NCBI RefSeq assembly: GCF_001514235.1
Contig: NZ_KQ948924.1
Coordinates: 186,001 to 250,000, forward strand
Reading direction: 5' to 3'
Length of the DNA: 64,000 nt
Source of the DNA: Streptomyces caeruleatus
Lineage (GTDB): Bacteria; Actinomycetota; Actinomycetes; Streptomycetales; Streptomycetaceae
Made by a program: the position numbers and the translations under genes. Positions 33,746-41,603 of this stretch are shown in pieces (within the stretch, counting starts at the first letter, position 1; each line of letters begins with the position of its first letter). The notes beneath the pieces were generated by a model. It saw only the letters and a list, made by a program, of their open reading frames with translations, did no database searches and was not told where the DNA came from.

Positions 33746-35134
33746 TCAGGCCCAGGCGGTCACCGGCACGAACGAGCTGTCCTGCCGGAAGAGATCCGTC
33801 CCGTTCGACCGTTCCACCCGCAGCTCGTAGTTGTAGTGCCGCAGGTAGTACCCGGGGTAGTTGTACGACTCGAAGCGGATCGAGCCGCTCGCCGTGCCGG
33901 TACGGGCGATGAACGTGGCGTCCTTGGCGAAGGTCGACGTGCCGTCGTTGGTGTCGAGGCGGGCCCGGAAGTCCCAGTGGCGCAGATACCTGCCCGAGGA
34001 GTCGCGGAAGGAGTAGCCGTTCGCGTCGGCGAGACCGGCGACGACCGTGAACGTGGCGGCCTGCTTCTCGGCGGTCGTGCTGGAGCTGGTGACCACCGGG
34101 AGGTTGAGCAGGGAGGACTGTACCTGCCAGTGGCGGGTGGTGTAGTTGGCCGACCGGAAGGACCGGGTGGCGTTTTTGGCCAGGGTCGGGCCGCCCGAGA
34201 CGGTCTCCTTGATGACCGTGAAGTGGCGGGCCGTGCCGGAGACGGCGGGCAGGGCGGCCGGGGCCGACCAGGTGGCGAAGGTGTCGTAGCTGTCGCTGTA
34301 GTAGTAGCTGCCGTCGCCGTAGCCGTCGAAGAAGAGCCGCCAGCCGCCGTTGTCGAGCTGGACCAGCGCGGGACCCTCGCGGTAGCTGCCCCAGCCCGCC
34401 CAGTCGCCGGTGCGGGAGATCGTGTAGGGGCCGGTGAGGTTGGACGCCGTCGCGTACTCGATGTACTTCGTCGTCTCGTTCTTCGTGAAGGCGTGGTAGG
34501 TCGAGCCGATCTTCACGAGGAAGGTGTCGATGTGGTTGGCGCCGATGCCGGACAGCGCCACCGGTGAACTCCACGCCGTGAGCGCCGAGTTCGTCGCCTT
34601 CAGCAGATACGGCGTGAAGATCCACTCGTCGTTGGTGGTCGAGCAGGACACGATGACGTTGACGCTGCCATCGCTGTCGACGAACCACTCCGGCGCCCAG
34701 GCCCGGGAGAGGTTCGCGATCGGGACCGTGTAGTCGTACAGGAACGTCCAGTTGACCCGGTCCAAGCTGCGGGCGAAGCCGATGGTGGTGCTGGTGTCCT
34801 GCCAGGTGTGGGTCGTGTAGGTGATGTAGTAGTAGCCGTTGCTGTGCTTGAAGGCGCTCGCGTCGCGGATCCGGTTGGCGGGCGGCGTGTACGCGGAGGC
34901 CTTGGCCAGCCGGAAGTCGGTGGCGTCGTCCGACTGGTAGACGTCCACGGTCCCGTCGTTGCTGTTGAGGAACGGCACGATCGTGTAGCGGGTGGCCGAG
35001 CCGCTCGGCGGTGCGGCCGCCAGCGCCGTGCCGAGCAGGCCGGGGGCCTCGCCCAGGACCAGGGCCGAGGCGGGCAGGACGGCCATCGCGCGCAGCAGGG
35101 TGCGGCGGGACGGGGTGTGGGGGTGTCTGGTCAC
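33746..35134 (-). CDS. Secreted arabinofuranosidase-like glycoside hydrolase with AbfB domain
   Basis: A 462-residue exported enzyme. The N terminus has a Tat motif (SRRTLLRAMAVLPASALVLG) with cleavage near residue 41. Residues about 45-310 form a five-bladed beta-propeller with family 43/62-like blocks (NRIRDASAFKHSNGYYYITY, WAPEWFVDSDG, GSYREGPALVQ). The last 140 residues are an AbfB (CBM42) arabinose-binding domain with repeated RHWDFRARLD and LRHYNYELRVE blocks. It should act on arabinose side chains of plant polysaccharide. Transcribed away from the amidase, with a candidate operator at 35178-35193. Confidence 0.88.
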   Translation of the reverse strand: MTRHPHTPSRRTLLRAMAVLPASALVLGEAPGLLGTALAAAPPSGSATRYTIVPFLNSNDGTVDVYQSDDATDFRLAKASAYTPPANRIRDASAFKHSNGYYYITYTTHTWQDTSTTIGFARSLDRVNWTFLYDYTVPIANLSRAWAPEWFVDSDGSVNVIVSCSTTNDEWIFTPYLLKATNSALTAWSSPVALSGIGANHIDTFLVKIGSTYHAFTKNETTKYIEYATASNLTGPYTISRTGDWAGWGSYREGPALVQLDNGGWRLFFDGYGDGSYYYSDSYDTFATWSAPAALPAVSGTARHFTVIKETVSGGPTLAKNATRSFRSANYTTRHWQVQSSLLNLPVVTSSSTTAEKQAATFTVVAGLADANGYSFRDSSGRYLRHWDFRARLDTNDGTSTFAKDATFIARTGTASGSIRFESYNYPGYYLRHYNYELRVERSNGTDLFRQDSSFVPVTAWA

Positions 35135-35177
35135 GGGCGGCTCTCCCTCGGCGTCCGCTCGACATACCCGTTGGCTC

Positions 35178-35193
35178 GTTCGGAATGTCGAAC
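35178..35193. promoter_or_regulatory. Inverted repeat in arabinofuranosidase/amidase intergenic region
   Basis: GTTCG (35178-35182), 6 nt, CGAAC (35189-35193), followed by a second GTTCGGAA at 35197. It lies 43 nt upstream of the arabinofuranosidase start in the 243-nt divergent gap. Probable repressor-binding site; the regulator is unknown. Confidence 0.4.
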
Positions 35194-35377
35194 ACAGTTC
35201 GGAAATTCGATCAGAAAGTAGGGGTGAGGCCCGGGCCCGTCAATGGTTTGCGCAGCGCGAAGTGGGACCTGGGAGAAACCTGTGGTGAACCTGGGAGCCG
35301 CACCGGGCGAAACCGTTCCGCAGCCGACCCCTGGAGGTTACCGTTCGGTAGACAATGTCGTCCCGGAGGTGCTCCGT

Positions 35378-36802
35378 ATGACACCCGACCGTGCCGCAGG
35401 CCTCGCCGAGTCCGCCCGAGCGCTGGCTGACGGGGAGGTGACGTCGCGGGGGCTGGTCGCGGAGGCACTGGCGCGGATCGAGGCGACCCAGGAGTCCCTC
35501 AACGCCTTCCGGGTGGTGCGGGCCGAGGCGGCCCTCGCCGAGGCGAAGGCCGCCGACGTGGAGCTGGCCGCCGGGATCCGCAAGCCGCTGCTGGGCGTGC
35601 CGGTCGCGGTGAAGGACGACATGGACGTGGCGGGCGAGCCGACCGCGTTCGGCTGTTGCGGTGAGTTCCCGCCCGTCGCCGAGGACGGCGAGGCGGTACG
35701 TCGGCTGCGCGCGGCCGGCGCGGTGATCGTCGGCAAGACCAACACCTGTGAGCTGGGGCAGTGGCCGTTCACCGAGGGCCCCGCCTTCGGCGCGACCCGC
35801 AATCCCTGGCACCCGGACCACACACCGGGCGGCTCGTCCGGTGGTTCGGCGGCTGCCGTGGCTGCCGGTCTGGTGCCCGCCGCGCTCGGCTCGGACGGCG
35901 CCGGTTCGGTGCGGATCCCGGCCTCCTGGACACATCTGATCGGCATCAAGCCCCAGCGCGGCCGGATCTCCACCTGGCCGCGCGGCGAGTCCTTCCAGGG
36001 CATCACCGTCAACGGCACCCTCGCCCGTACGGTGGCCGACGCGGCCCTTCTCCTGGACGCGGCGGCCGGCAACCACGAATTCGACCCGCACCGCCCGCCG
36101 GCGGTCAACGCCTCCGAGGCCGTGGGCCGCGACCCCGGCCGGCTGCGCATCGCGCTCTCCCTCAAGCCGCCGTTCACCGCCGTGCCCGCCCGGCTCCAGC
36201 CGGAGGTGCGGGCCAGGGTGGTCCGACTCGCCGAGAAACTGGGCGCGTTGGGGCACTTCGTCGAGGCGGCCGATCCGCCGTACGGCCAGATCGGGCTGAC
36301 CTTCGTGCCGCGCGCGACGGCCGGTATCGCCGAGTGGGCGAACGACGCGCCCTTCCCCGCGCTGCTGGACCCGCGCACCCGCAGCGCCGTGCGGCTGGGC
36401 CGGCTCCTGCGCGGGGCCCCGCTGCGGGCGGCCCGGCGCGCGGAGGCGGTGCTGCACCGGCGTATCGGCGCGTTCTACGAGTCGTACGACGTGGTCCTCG
36501 CGCCCACGACGGCCGCTCCCCCGCCCCGGATCGGCGCGATGCTCGAACTCGGCGGTTTCGCCACCGACCGCGCGATGATCGCCGCCTGCCCCTACGCCTG
36601 GCCGTGGAACGTGCTGGGCTGGCCCGGCGTCAACGTCCCCGCCGGGTTCGTGGACGGGCTGCCCGTCGGCGCCCAGCTGCTCGGGCCCGCGAACAGCGAG
36701 CCGCTGCTGATCTCGCTGGCCGCGCAGCTGGAGGCGGACCTGCGCTGGCACGAACTGTGGCCGCCGCAGCAGGGCGAGACGGTACCGGCCCCCGTCGGCT
36801 GA
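35378..36802 (+). CDS. Amidase, amidase-signature family
   Basis: A 474-residue amidase-signature enzyme. The catalytic Lys is in VAVKDDMDV (near residue 85). The Ser-rich signature PGGSSGGSAAAVAAG (near 150) and the nucleophile loop GSDGAGSVRIPA (near 172) complete the Ser-cisSer-Lys triad. It hydrolyses an amide of unknown identity; it is not GatA, since no GatB/C neighbours exist. The ATG at 35378 follows CGGAGG at 8 nt. The longer in-frame extension from 35243 lacks amidase sequence. Confidence 0.9.
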   Translation: MTPDRAAGLAESARALADGEVTSRGLVAEALARIEATQESLNAFRVVRAEAALAEAKAADVELAAGIRKPLLGVPVAVKDDMDVAGEPTAFGCCGEFPPVAEDGEAVRRLRAAGAVIVGKTNTCELGQWPFTEGPAFGATRNPWHPDHTPGGSSGGSAAAVAAGLVPAALGSDGAGSVRIPASWTHLIGIKPQRGRISTWPRGESFQGITVNGTLARTVADAALLLDAAAGNHEFDPHRPPAVNASEAVGRDPGRLRIALSLKPPFTAVPARLQPEVRARVVRLAEKLGALGHFVEAADPPYGQIGLTFVPRATAGIAEWANDAPFPALLDPRTRSAVRLGRLLRGAPLRAARRAEAVLHRRIGAFYESYDVVLAPTTAAPPPRIGAMLELGGFATDRAMIAACPYAWPWNVLGWPGVNVPAGFVDGLPVGAQLLGPANSEPLLISLAAQLEADLRWHELWPPQQGETVPAPVG

Positions 36803-36843
36803 GCCGGCACCGCCGACGGCGGGTCAGGCCCTACCCTGTGACG

Positions 36844-37062
36844 ATGGACGATGCGTCGATGGTCGGGCTCATGGGGCGGGTCACCGGCACGGTGGGGCCC
36901 GGGCTCGTCGGCGAGGTGATCGTGCGGGTGCGCGGCGGCGCCGAGCACTTCCTCGCCCATCCGGCCATCGGCACCGGACGTATCGAACCCGGCACGGTGG
37001 TGATGGTGGTGGAGTACCAGCCGCCGCGCACCGTCTACGTCCAGCCGGCATACGACAGTTGA
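36844..37062 (+). CDS. Small NfeD-like OB-fold protein
   Basis: A 72-residue protein resembling the C-terminal OB-fold of NfeD: MVGLMGRVTGTVGPGLVGEV starts the barrel, and PGTVVMVVEYQPPRTVYVQPA ends it. It lacks the protease and membrane parts of long NfeD proteins. NfeD-type proteins pair with flotillin/SPFH proteins, and a flotillin gene follows 135 nt downstream on the same strand. Too short for certain family assignment, but the context is convincing. Confidence 0.7.
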   Translation: MDDASMVGLMGRVTGTVGPGLVGEVIVRVRGGAEHFLAHPAIGTGRIEPGTVVMVVEYQPPRTVYVQPAYDS

Positions 37063-37196
37063 GCCCGCTGCTTCGCAGGTGAGAGCCGTCCGCGTCAAGG
37101 TTGCGGCAAGGATCCGCCAACGCCTGTACCTGCGCGTCGCCAAGGCGCACACTCCCTTGCGTTCGGTGCCGAAAGGGCACCATGCAAAGGGGGCGT

Positions 37197-38663
37197 ATGC
37201 CGATGGTTGTCGGCGTCGTTGCGGGGGTGGCGGTCGTCGCCGTTCTCGCCGTGATCGGTCTGTTCAAGATGATGTGGCGGGTCGCCGAACCCAATGAGGC
37301 CCTGGTCATCTCCGGCTCCAAGCACCGCACCGAGGGCCTGGAGGAGGGCATGGGCTTCCGTATCGTCACCGGGCGCGGCACGCTGGTGCTGCCCGGTGTG
37401 CAGGCGGTGCGCAAGCTGTCGCTCGACCTGAACGAGACCGAGTTGCAGGTGGACTGCGTGACGCACCAGGGCATTCCGCTGAAGGTGCGGGGCGTGGTCA
37501 TCTTCAAGGTGGGCGACGACTTCGTGTCGATCGCCAACGCCGCCCGTCGTTTCCTGGACCAGCAGAGGCTGATGTCGGAGCGGGTGCACAACGTGTTCGC
37601 CGGTCATCTGCGGTCCATCGTGGGCGGGTTGACGGTGGAGGACATGATCCGCGACCGGGAGAAGCTCACCGGGCAGACCCGGGCGGCGTGCGGGACGGAG
37701 ATGGAGAAGCTCGGTCTCATCGTCGACTCGCTCCAGATCCACGAGATCGAGGACCCCACCGGGTACATCCAGAACCTGGCCATGCCGCACGCGGCGGCCG
37801 TGCAGCGGGACGCGCGGATCGCGCAGGCCGAGGCGAACCGGCTCGCCACCGAGGCGGAGCAGCAGAGTTACGCGCGGATGGCCGAGGCGACCCGGGACAG
37901 CGAGATCCTCCAGGCCGGCTATCAGGCCGAGCGCGACAAGGCGGGCGCCAAGGCCCGGCAGGCCGGTCCGCTCGCCGACGCGGCCGCCCGGCAGGAGGTC
38001 GTCGTCCAGGAGACGCGGGTCGCCGAACTGGAGGCGCACCGGCGCGAGCAGCAGCTCCAGGCCGATGTCCGCAAGCCCGCGGACGCCACGGCCTACGAGA
38101 AGCGCACGCTGGCCGAGGCCGAGCGCGACGCGCGGATCTCGGCGGCGCAGGCCAAGGCGAAGGAGACGGAACTGGCGGCCGCCGCCGAGGCGACCCGGGT
38201 CAAGACGGCCGCGGGCGCCGAGGCGGAGGCGACGAAGACGCGCGGCACGGCGACGGCCGCGGCGACCCGGGCCACCGGTGAGGCGGAGGCCGCCGCGGCT
38301 CAGGCCAAGGGCCTCGCGCAGGCCGAGGCGACCAGGGCCAAGGGGCTGGCGGAGGCGGAGGCCATCAAGGCGCGGGCCGCCGCCCTCGCCGAGAACCAGG
38401 AGGCCGTCGTCGCCCAGCAACTCGCCGAGAACTGGCCGGAGATCGTCCGGGCCGGCGCGTCCGCCTTCGGCAACGTCGACAACATGGTGCTGCTCAACGG
38501 CGCCGACGGGATGGCGGACATGTTCGCCAAGGCGCTCACGATGGGCGGCACGGGGCTCGGTCTGGCGCGTCAGCTCCTGGCGTCCATGCAGCAGAACGGG
38601 CAGGCGCCCAAGGAGACCCCGCTGAACGGGCTTGCGCAGAAGGTGCCCATGGACGAGAAGTGA
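37197..38663 (+). CDS. Flotillin-family SPFH/Band 7 protein
   Basis: A 488-residue membrane-scaffold protein. One N-terminal hydrophobic helix (VVGVVAGVAVVAVLAVIGLF, residues 4-23) is followed by the SPFH domain to about residue 190. A long Ala/Glu/Lys-rich coiled coil (about 200-410) comes next, then a flotillin C-terminal segment (NWPEIVRAGASAFGNVDNMV). Flotillins organise membrane microdomains. ATG 37197 follows AAAGGGGGC; an alternative ATG lies five codons upstream. Preceded by the NfeD-like gene, a known partnership. Confidence 0.92.
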   Translation: MPMVVGVVAGVAVVAVLAVIGLFKMMWRVAEPNEALVISGSKHRTEGLEEGMGFRIVTGRGTLVLPGVQAVRKLSLDLNETELQVDCVTHQGIPLKVRGVVIFKVGDDFVSIANAARRFLDQQRLMSERVHNVFAGHLRSIVGGLTVEDMIRDREKLTGQTRAACGTEMEKLGLIVDSLQIHEIEDPTGYIQNLAMPHAAAVQRDARIAQAEANRLATEAEQQSYARMAEATRDSEILQAGYQAERDKAGAKARQAGPLADAAARQEVVVQETRVAELEAHRREQQLQADVRKPADATAYEKRTLAEAERDARISAAQAKAKETELAAAAEATRVKTAAGAEAEATKTRGTATAAATRATGEAEAAAAQAKGLAQAEATRAKGLAEAEAIKARAAALAENQEAVVAQQLAENWPEIVRAGASAFGNVDNMVLLNGADGMADMFAKALTMGGTGLGLARQLLASMQQNGQAPKETPLNGLAQKVPMDEK

Positions 38664-38700
38664 GGCTCCACGCTTCTTCGGTGACCCTTCACGCACAGCT

Positions 38701-38730
38701 CACGGGGGCAGCCCCTAAGGTGCCCCCGTG
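38701..38730. repeat. 10-bp perfect inverted repeat over the PemK start codon
   Basis: Left arm 38701-38710 CACGGGGGCA and right arm 38721-38730 TGCCCCCGTG are exact reverse complements, with a 10-nt loop. The GTG start of the PemK-family gene is the last three bases of the right arm. It could be an operator, an RNA hairpin hiding the start codon, or a terminator for the flotillin gene. Confidence 0.75.
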
Positions 38731-39174
38731 AGCACGCTTACCGACGAGAACGTCCCGGGCCGCCACGGCCCCACCGCCACCACCGAGGCCGACCCCCGCG
38801 CGGTCGGCAAGGTCCGCACCGAGTACTCGCCCGCGCACGACGGCGACCCCGACCCCGGCGAGATCGTCTGGACCTGGGTTCCCTTCGAAGAGAACGACGG
38901 CAGGGGCAAGGACCGCCCGGTGCTCGTCGTCGCCCGCGAGCCCGGCGGCACCTTCCTCGCCGTGCAGCTGTCCAGCAAGCGGCACGACGGGGACCGTGAG
39001 TGGGTGGCCATCGGCAGCGGGCCGTGGGACCGGACGGGCCGCGACTCCTGGGTGGACGTGGACCGCATCCTGCGGCTGCACGAGCAGGGCATGCGCCGGG
39101 AGGCCTGCGCCCTGGACCGCGGGCGGTTCAACCTGGTCAGGCACCGGCTGCACGAACGCTACGGCTGGACCTGA
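38728..39174 (+). CDS. PemK/MazF-family toxin-like protein
   Basis: A 148-residue protein. An about 40-residue disordered N-terminal tail precedes a MazF/PemK SH3-like barrel: DPGEIVWTWVPFEENDGRGKDRPVLVVA is the classic N-terminal strand pair, and LAVQLSSK follows. Family members are sequence-specific endoribonucleases. There is no antitoxin gene next to it, so it may be a domesticated or orphan enzyme, as is common in Streptomyces. No Shine-Dalgarno sequence is evident; the start lies in an inverted repeat. The GTG at 38728 is the only start that keeps the domain with an upstream promoter gap. Confidence 0.8.
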   Translation: MSTLTDENVPGRHGPTATTEADPRAVGKVRTEYSPAHDGDPDPGEIVWTWVPFEENDGRGKDRPVLVVAREPGGTFLAVQLSSKRHDGDREWVAIGSGPWDRTGRDSWVDVDRILRLHEQGMRREACALDRGRFNLVRHRLHERYGWT

Positions 39175-39194
39175 CCCTGCGGCCGGTGCCGACG

Positions 39195-40001
39195 CTACGG
39201 GAACGCCCGTACGAACGCGGCGCGCACCGGGCTGTCCGGGGTGCGGTCCAAAATGCCGAACACCACGTGCTCGAAGGCCCCGGCGAACCGCCCGCCGGGC
39301 GCGAGAAGTGCCCGGAAGGCGCCCGCCACCTGCGCCGGATCGTTCTGGAACACCCCGCAGCCCCAGGCGCCCAGCACCAGCCGCCGGTACCCGTGCGCCA
39401 CGGCCGTCTCCAGCACCCGCTCGGCCCGTACGGCCAGCGCGTGCGGCAGCTCGGCCGTGCGCTGCGGGGCCGTACGCCGTACGACACCCGCGTTGGGCGC
39501 GGCGGAGGTCAGGAAGCCGACCGGGTACGGCTCGTCCAGCAGCCGGCCCCGGTCGTCGCGGAAGACGGGCACGCCCGGTGAGTGGATGACGCGGTCCGTG
39601 TAGAACGGGTCGCGGTGGGCGCGGTGGTGGTCGTAGAACGGGCGGGCCTCCAGCAGGCAGGTGTACAGCGCCGAGGCGCGGCACAGCGCCTCCTCCTGGG
39701 CCTGGGCGCCGTTCAGGAAACCGCCGCCCGGATTGCGGGCCGAGGCGAAGTTCAGTACGGCTGTGCCGTCGCCGAGCCGGCGGGCCGCTTCCAGGCTGCT
39801 CTCGCCGGTGACCTCGAAGAACGTTTCGGCGTCGGAGGTCCGCGGCACCGGCACCGGGTCCGGCCCGTACATCCGGGTGCCCTTGCGGGCGGCCTCGACG
39901 GCCGCCGCGATCGACACCTCGCGTCCGTCGGACGCGCGGTACGCCCCCGCCGCGACGATCTGCTCCGTCTGCTGTGCGACACCGCGCAGCCGCGCGCTCA
40001 T
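39195..40001 (-). CDS. TIGR02452-type poly(ADP-ribose) glycohydrolase-like protein
   Basis: A 268-residue macrodomain-related protein of the bacterial PARG type. The signature NFASARNPGGGFLNGAQAQE, then E (near residues 100-120), contains GGG-x6-QEE with the catalytic Glu pair. LVLGAWGCGVFQNDP near residue 215 is the second pocket loop. It should remove ADP-ribose or poly(ADP-ribose) from targets. The ATG at 40001 is used because family homology begins there; the longer frame to 40196 lacks it. Convergent with the PemK-like gene and divergent from egtA, with a 297-nt gap (40002-40298) that must hold both promoters. Confidence 0.9.
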   Translation of the reverse strand: MSARLRGVAQQTEQIVAAGAYRASDGREVSIAAAVEAARKGTRMYGPDPVPVPRTSDAETFFEVTGESSLEAARRLGDGTAVLNFASARNPGGGFLNGAQAQEEALCRASALYTCLLEARPFYDHHRAHRDPFYTDRVIHSPGVPVFRDDRGRLLDEPYPVGFLTSAAPNAGVVRRTAPQRTAELPHALAVRAERVLETAVAHGYRRLVLGAWGCGVFQNDPAQVAGAFRALLAPGGRFAGAFEHVVFGILDRTPDSPVRAAFVRAFP

Positions 40002-40298
40002 GGCGCCACCCCCGTGCGCGCCATGAACGCGCTCCGCGCGATCTCCCCCGTCGTGCTCACGCACCGATCCTGGGTGATGCTGGTGATGCGGTGCAACGGA
40101 GTTTCCCGGCCCCGCGGCAGAGCGCGAACGGCCGGGAAATCCCCTGCCAACGGCCGGAGAGGGAAGGTTACCGACCCGGAACGTGCCGGTACGCACCCTT
40201 GTGCGAAGCGACGCGAGGGTCTTGGGTGGGACGAGTGTGCCGGCCCGCCCACAAGATCCGGGCCGGGCGGCATCGAGGACTCTCAGGAGGATCCCGAC

Positions 40299-41603
40299 AT
40301 GTCAGATTCGGTGAGCGACTGTACGGAGCAGCCCCGTACCGCAGTCGCCGAAGCCGAGGTGGAGGCCCTGGTCAGGGGCATCTGCTTCAAGACCGGCCCA
40401 CCCCGCACCCTCGGGGTCGAAGTGGAATGGCTCGTCCATGAGCTGCGCGGACCGCGGCTCCCCGTGACACCCGAACGACTCGAAGCGGCCTACGCCGCAC
40501 TACGGACCGTGCCCCTGAGGTCGGCGCTCACCGTCGAGCCCGGCGGCCAGCTGGAACTGAGCTCGCCGCCCGCCGCCTCCCTGATGGAGTGCATCGGTAC
40601 CGTCTCCGCCGACCTGGATGCCGCCCGCGCGGTACTGCGCGAGCACGGTCTCGGCCTGGTCAGCATCGGCAACGACCCCTGGCACTCGCCACGCCGCTTC
40701 CTGCGCCAGCCGCGTTACGACGCGATGGAGGCCTGCCTGGACCGTGCGGGTCCGGCCGGCCGGGCCATGATGTGCACCTCGGCCTCCGTGCAGGTGTGCC
40801 TGGACGCCGGGTACGAGGAGCCGGGCCCACTCGGGCACGGACGGCGCTGGTGGCTGGCCCACCAGCTGGGCGCGGTCCTGGTCGCCGCCTTCGCGAACTC
40901 GCCGCTGGCCGGGCGTGAGCCCACGGGCTGGCTCTCCACCCGGCAGCTGCTGTGGATGGAGATCGGCGCGGGCCGCGCGGGCGCACCCCCGCTGGACGGC
41001 GATCCGCGGGCCGCCTGGGCGCGGCACGTGCTGGACTCGCCGGTGATGTGCGTACGGCGCGACGCCGGCCCGTGGGACGTCCCGGACGCGCTGACGTTCC
41101 GGGAGTGGACCCGGTCGGGGGCGCCGAGACCGCCGACGCACGAGGACCTCGACTACCACCTCACGACGCTGTTCCCGCCGGTCAGACCCCGTGGCCATCT
41201 GGAACTGCGCATGATCGACGCGCAGCCCGGCGAGGACGGCTGGATCGTGCCGCTGGCCGTGACGGCCGCGCTGTTCGACGACCCGGAGGCCGCCGAGACC
41301 GCGTACCGCGCCGTGAAGCCGCTGGCCGAGCGCGCGCTGTCGCTGCCCGCGCCGCACAATCCGCTGTGGATCGACGCGGCCCGCTCGGGGCTCGCCGACC
41401 CCGAGCTGCGGGAGGTGGCGGACATCTGCTTCGCGGCGGCACTGGAGGCGCTGCCCCGGCTGGGGGCCACGGCCGAGGTCACGGACGCCGTGGCGGCGTA
41501 CCGGGACCGCTATGTCAGCCGGGGCCGCTGCCCGGCCGACGACCTGCTGGACGAGCTCTACGGCACGGAGCGCACCCTGCACGGGAAGGACGACCGGACA
41601 TGA
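40299..41603 (+). CDS. egtA: Ergothioneine biosynthesis glutamate-cysteine ligase EgtA
   Basis: A 434-residue GCS2-type glutamate-cysteine ligase making gamma-glutamylcysteine, the sulfur donor substrate in ergothioneine synthesis. LGVEVEWLVHEL near residue 38 is the metal/glutamate-binding strand, ALTVEPGGQLELSSPP near 71 the ATP-site block, and HLELRMIDAQPG near 310 the C-terminal active-site segment. The ATG at 40299 follows CAGGAGG at 7 nt; the frame upstream to 39582 is a shadow of the PARG gene. First gene of egtABCD, joined to egtB by an ATGA overlap. Confidence 0.94.
   Translation: MSDSVSDCTEQPRTAVAEAEVEALVRGICFKTGPPRTLGVEVEWLVHELRGPRLPVTPERLEAAYAALRTVPLRSALTVEPGGQLELSSPPAASLMECIGTVSADLDAARAVLREHGLGLVSIGNDPWHSPRRFLRQPRYDAMEACLDRAGPAGRAMMCTSASVQVCLDAGYEEPGPLGHGRRWWLAHQLGAVLVAAFANSPLAGREPTGWLSTRQLLWMEIGAGRAGAPPLDGDPRAAWARHVLDSPVMCVRRDAGPWDVPDALTFREWTRSGAPRPPTHEDLDYHLTTLFPPVRPRGHLELRMIDAQPGEDGWIVPLAVTAALFDDPEAAETAYRAVKPLAERALSLPAPHNPLWIDAARSGLADPELREVADICFAAALEALPRLGATAEVTDAVAAYRDRYVSRGRCPADDLLDELYGTERTLHGKDDRT

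Noticed and set aside
33699..35195. 498-codon alternative minus frame over the arabinofuranosidase gene
   Set aside because: It lacks the Tat signal, propeller and AbfB blocks that the frame at 33746-35134 shows clearly.
36838..37062. The longer frame from 35761 that ends with the NfeD-like protein
   Set aside because: Upstream of 36844 it is a +1 shadow of the amidase; only the last 72 codons encode a sensible OB-fold.
38728..39174. Complete toxin-antitoxin module
   Set aside because: Only the PemK/MazF-like gene is present; there is no small upstream or downstream antitoxin-like frame in the 64-nt and 20-nt gaps.
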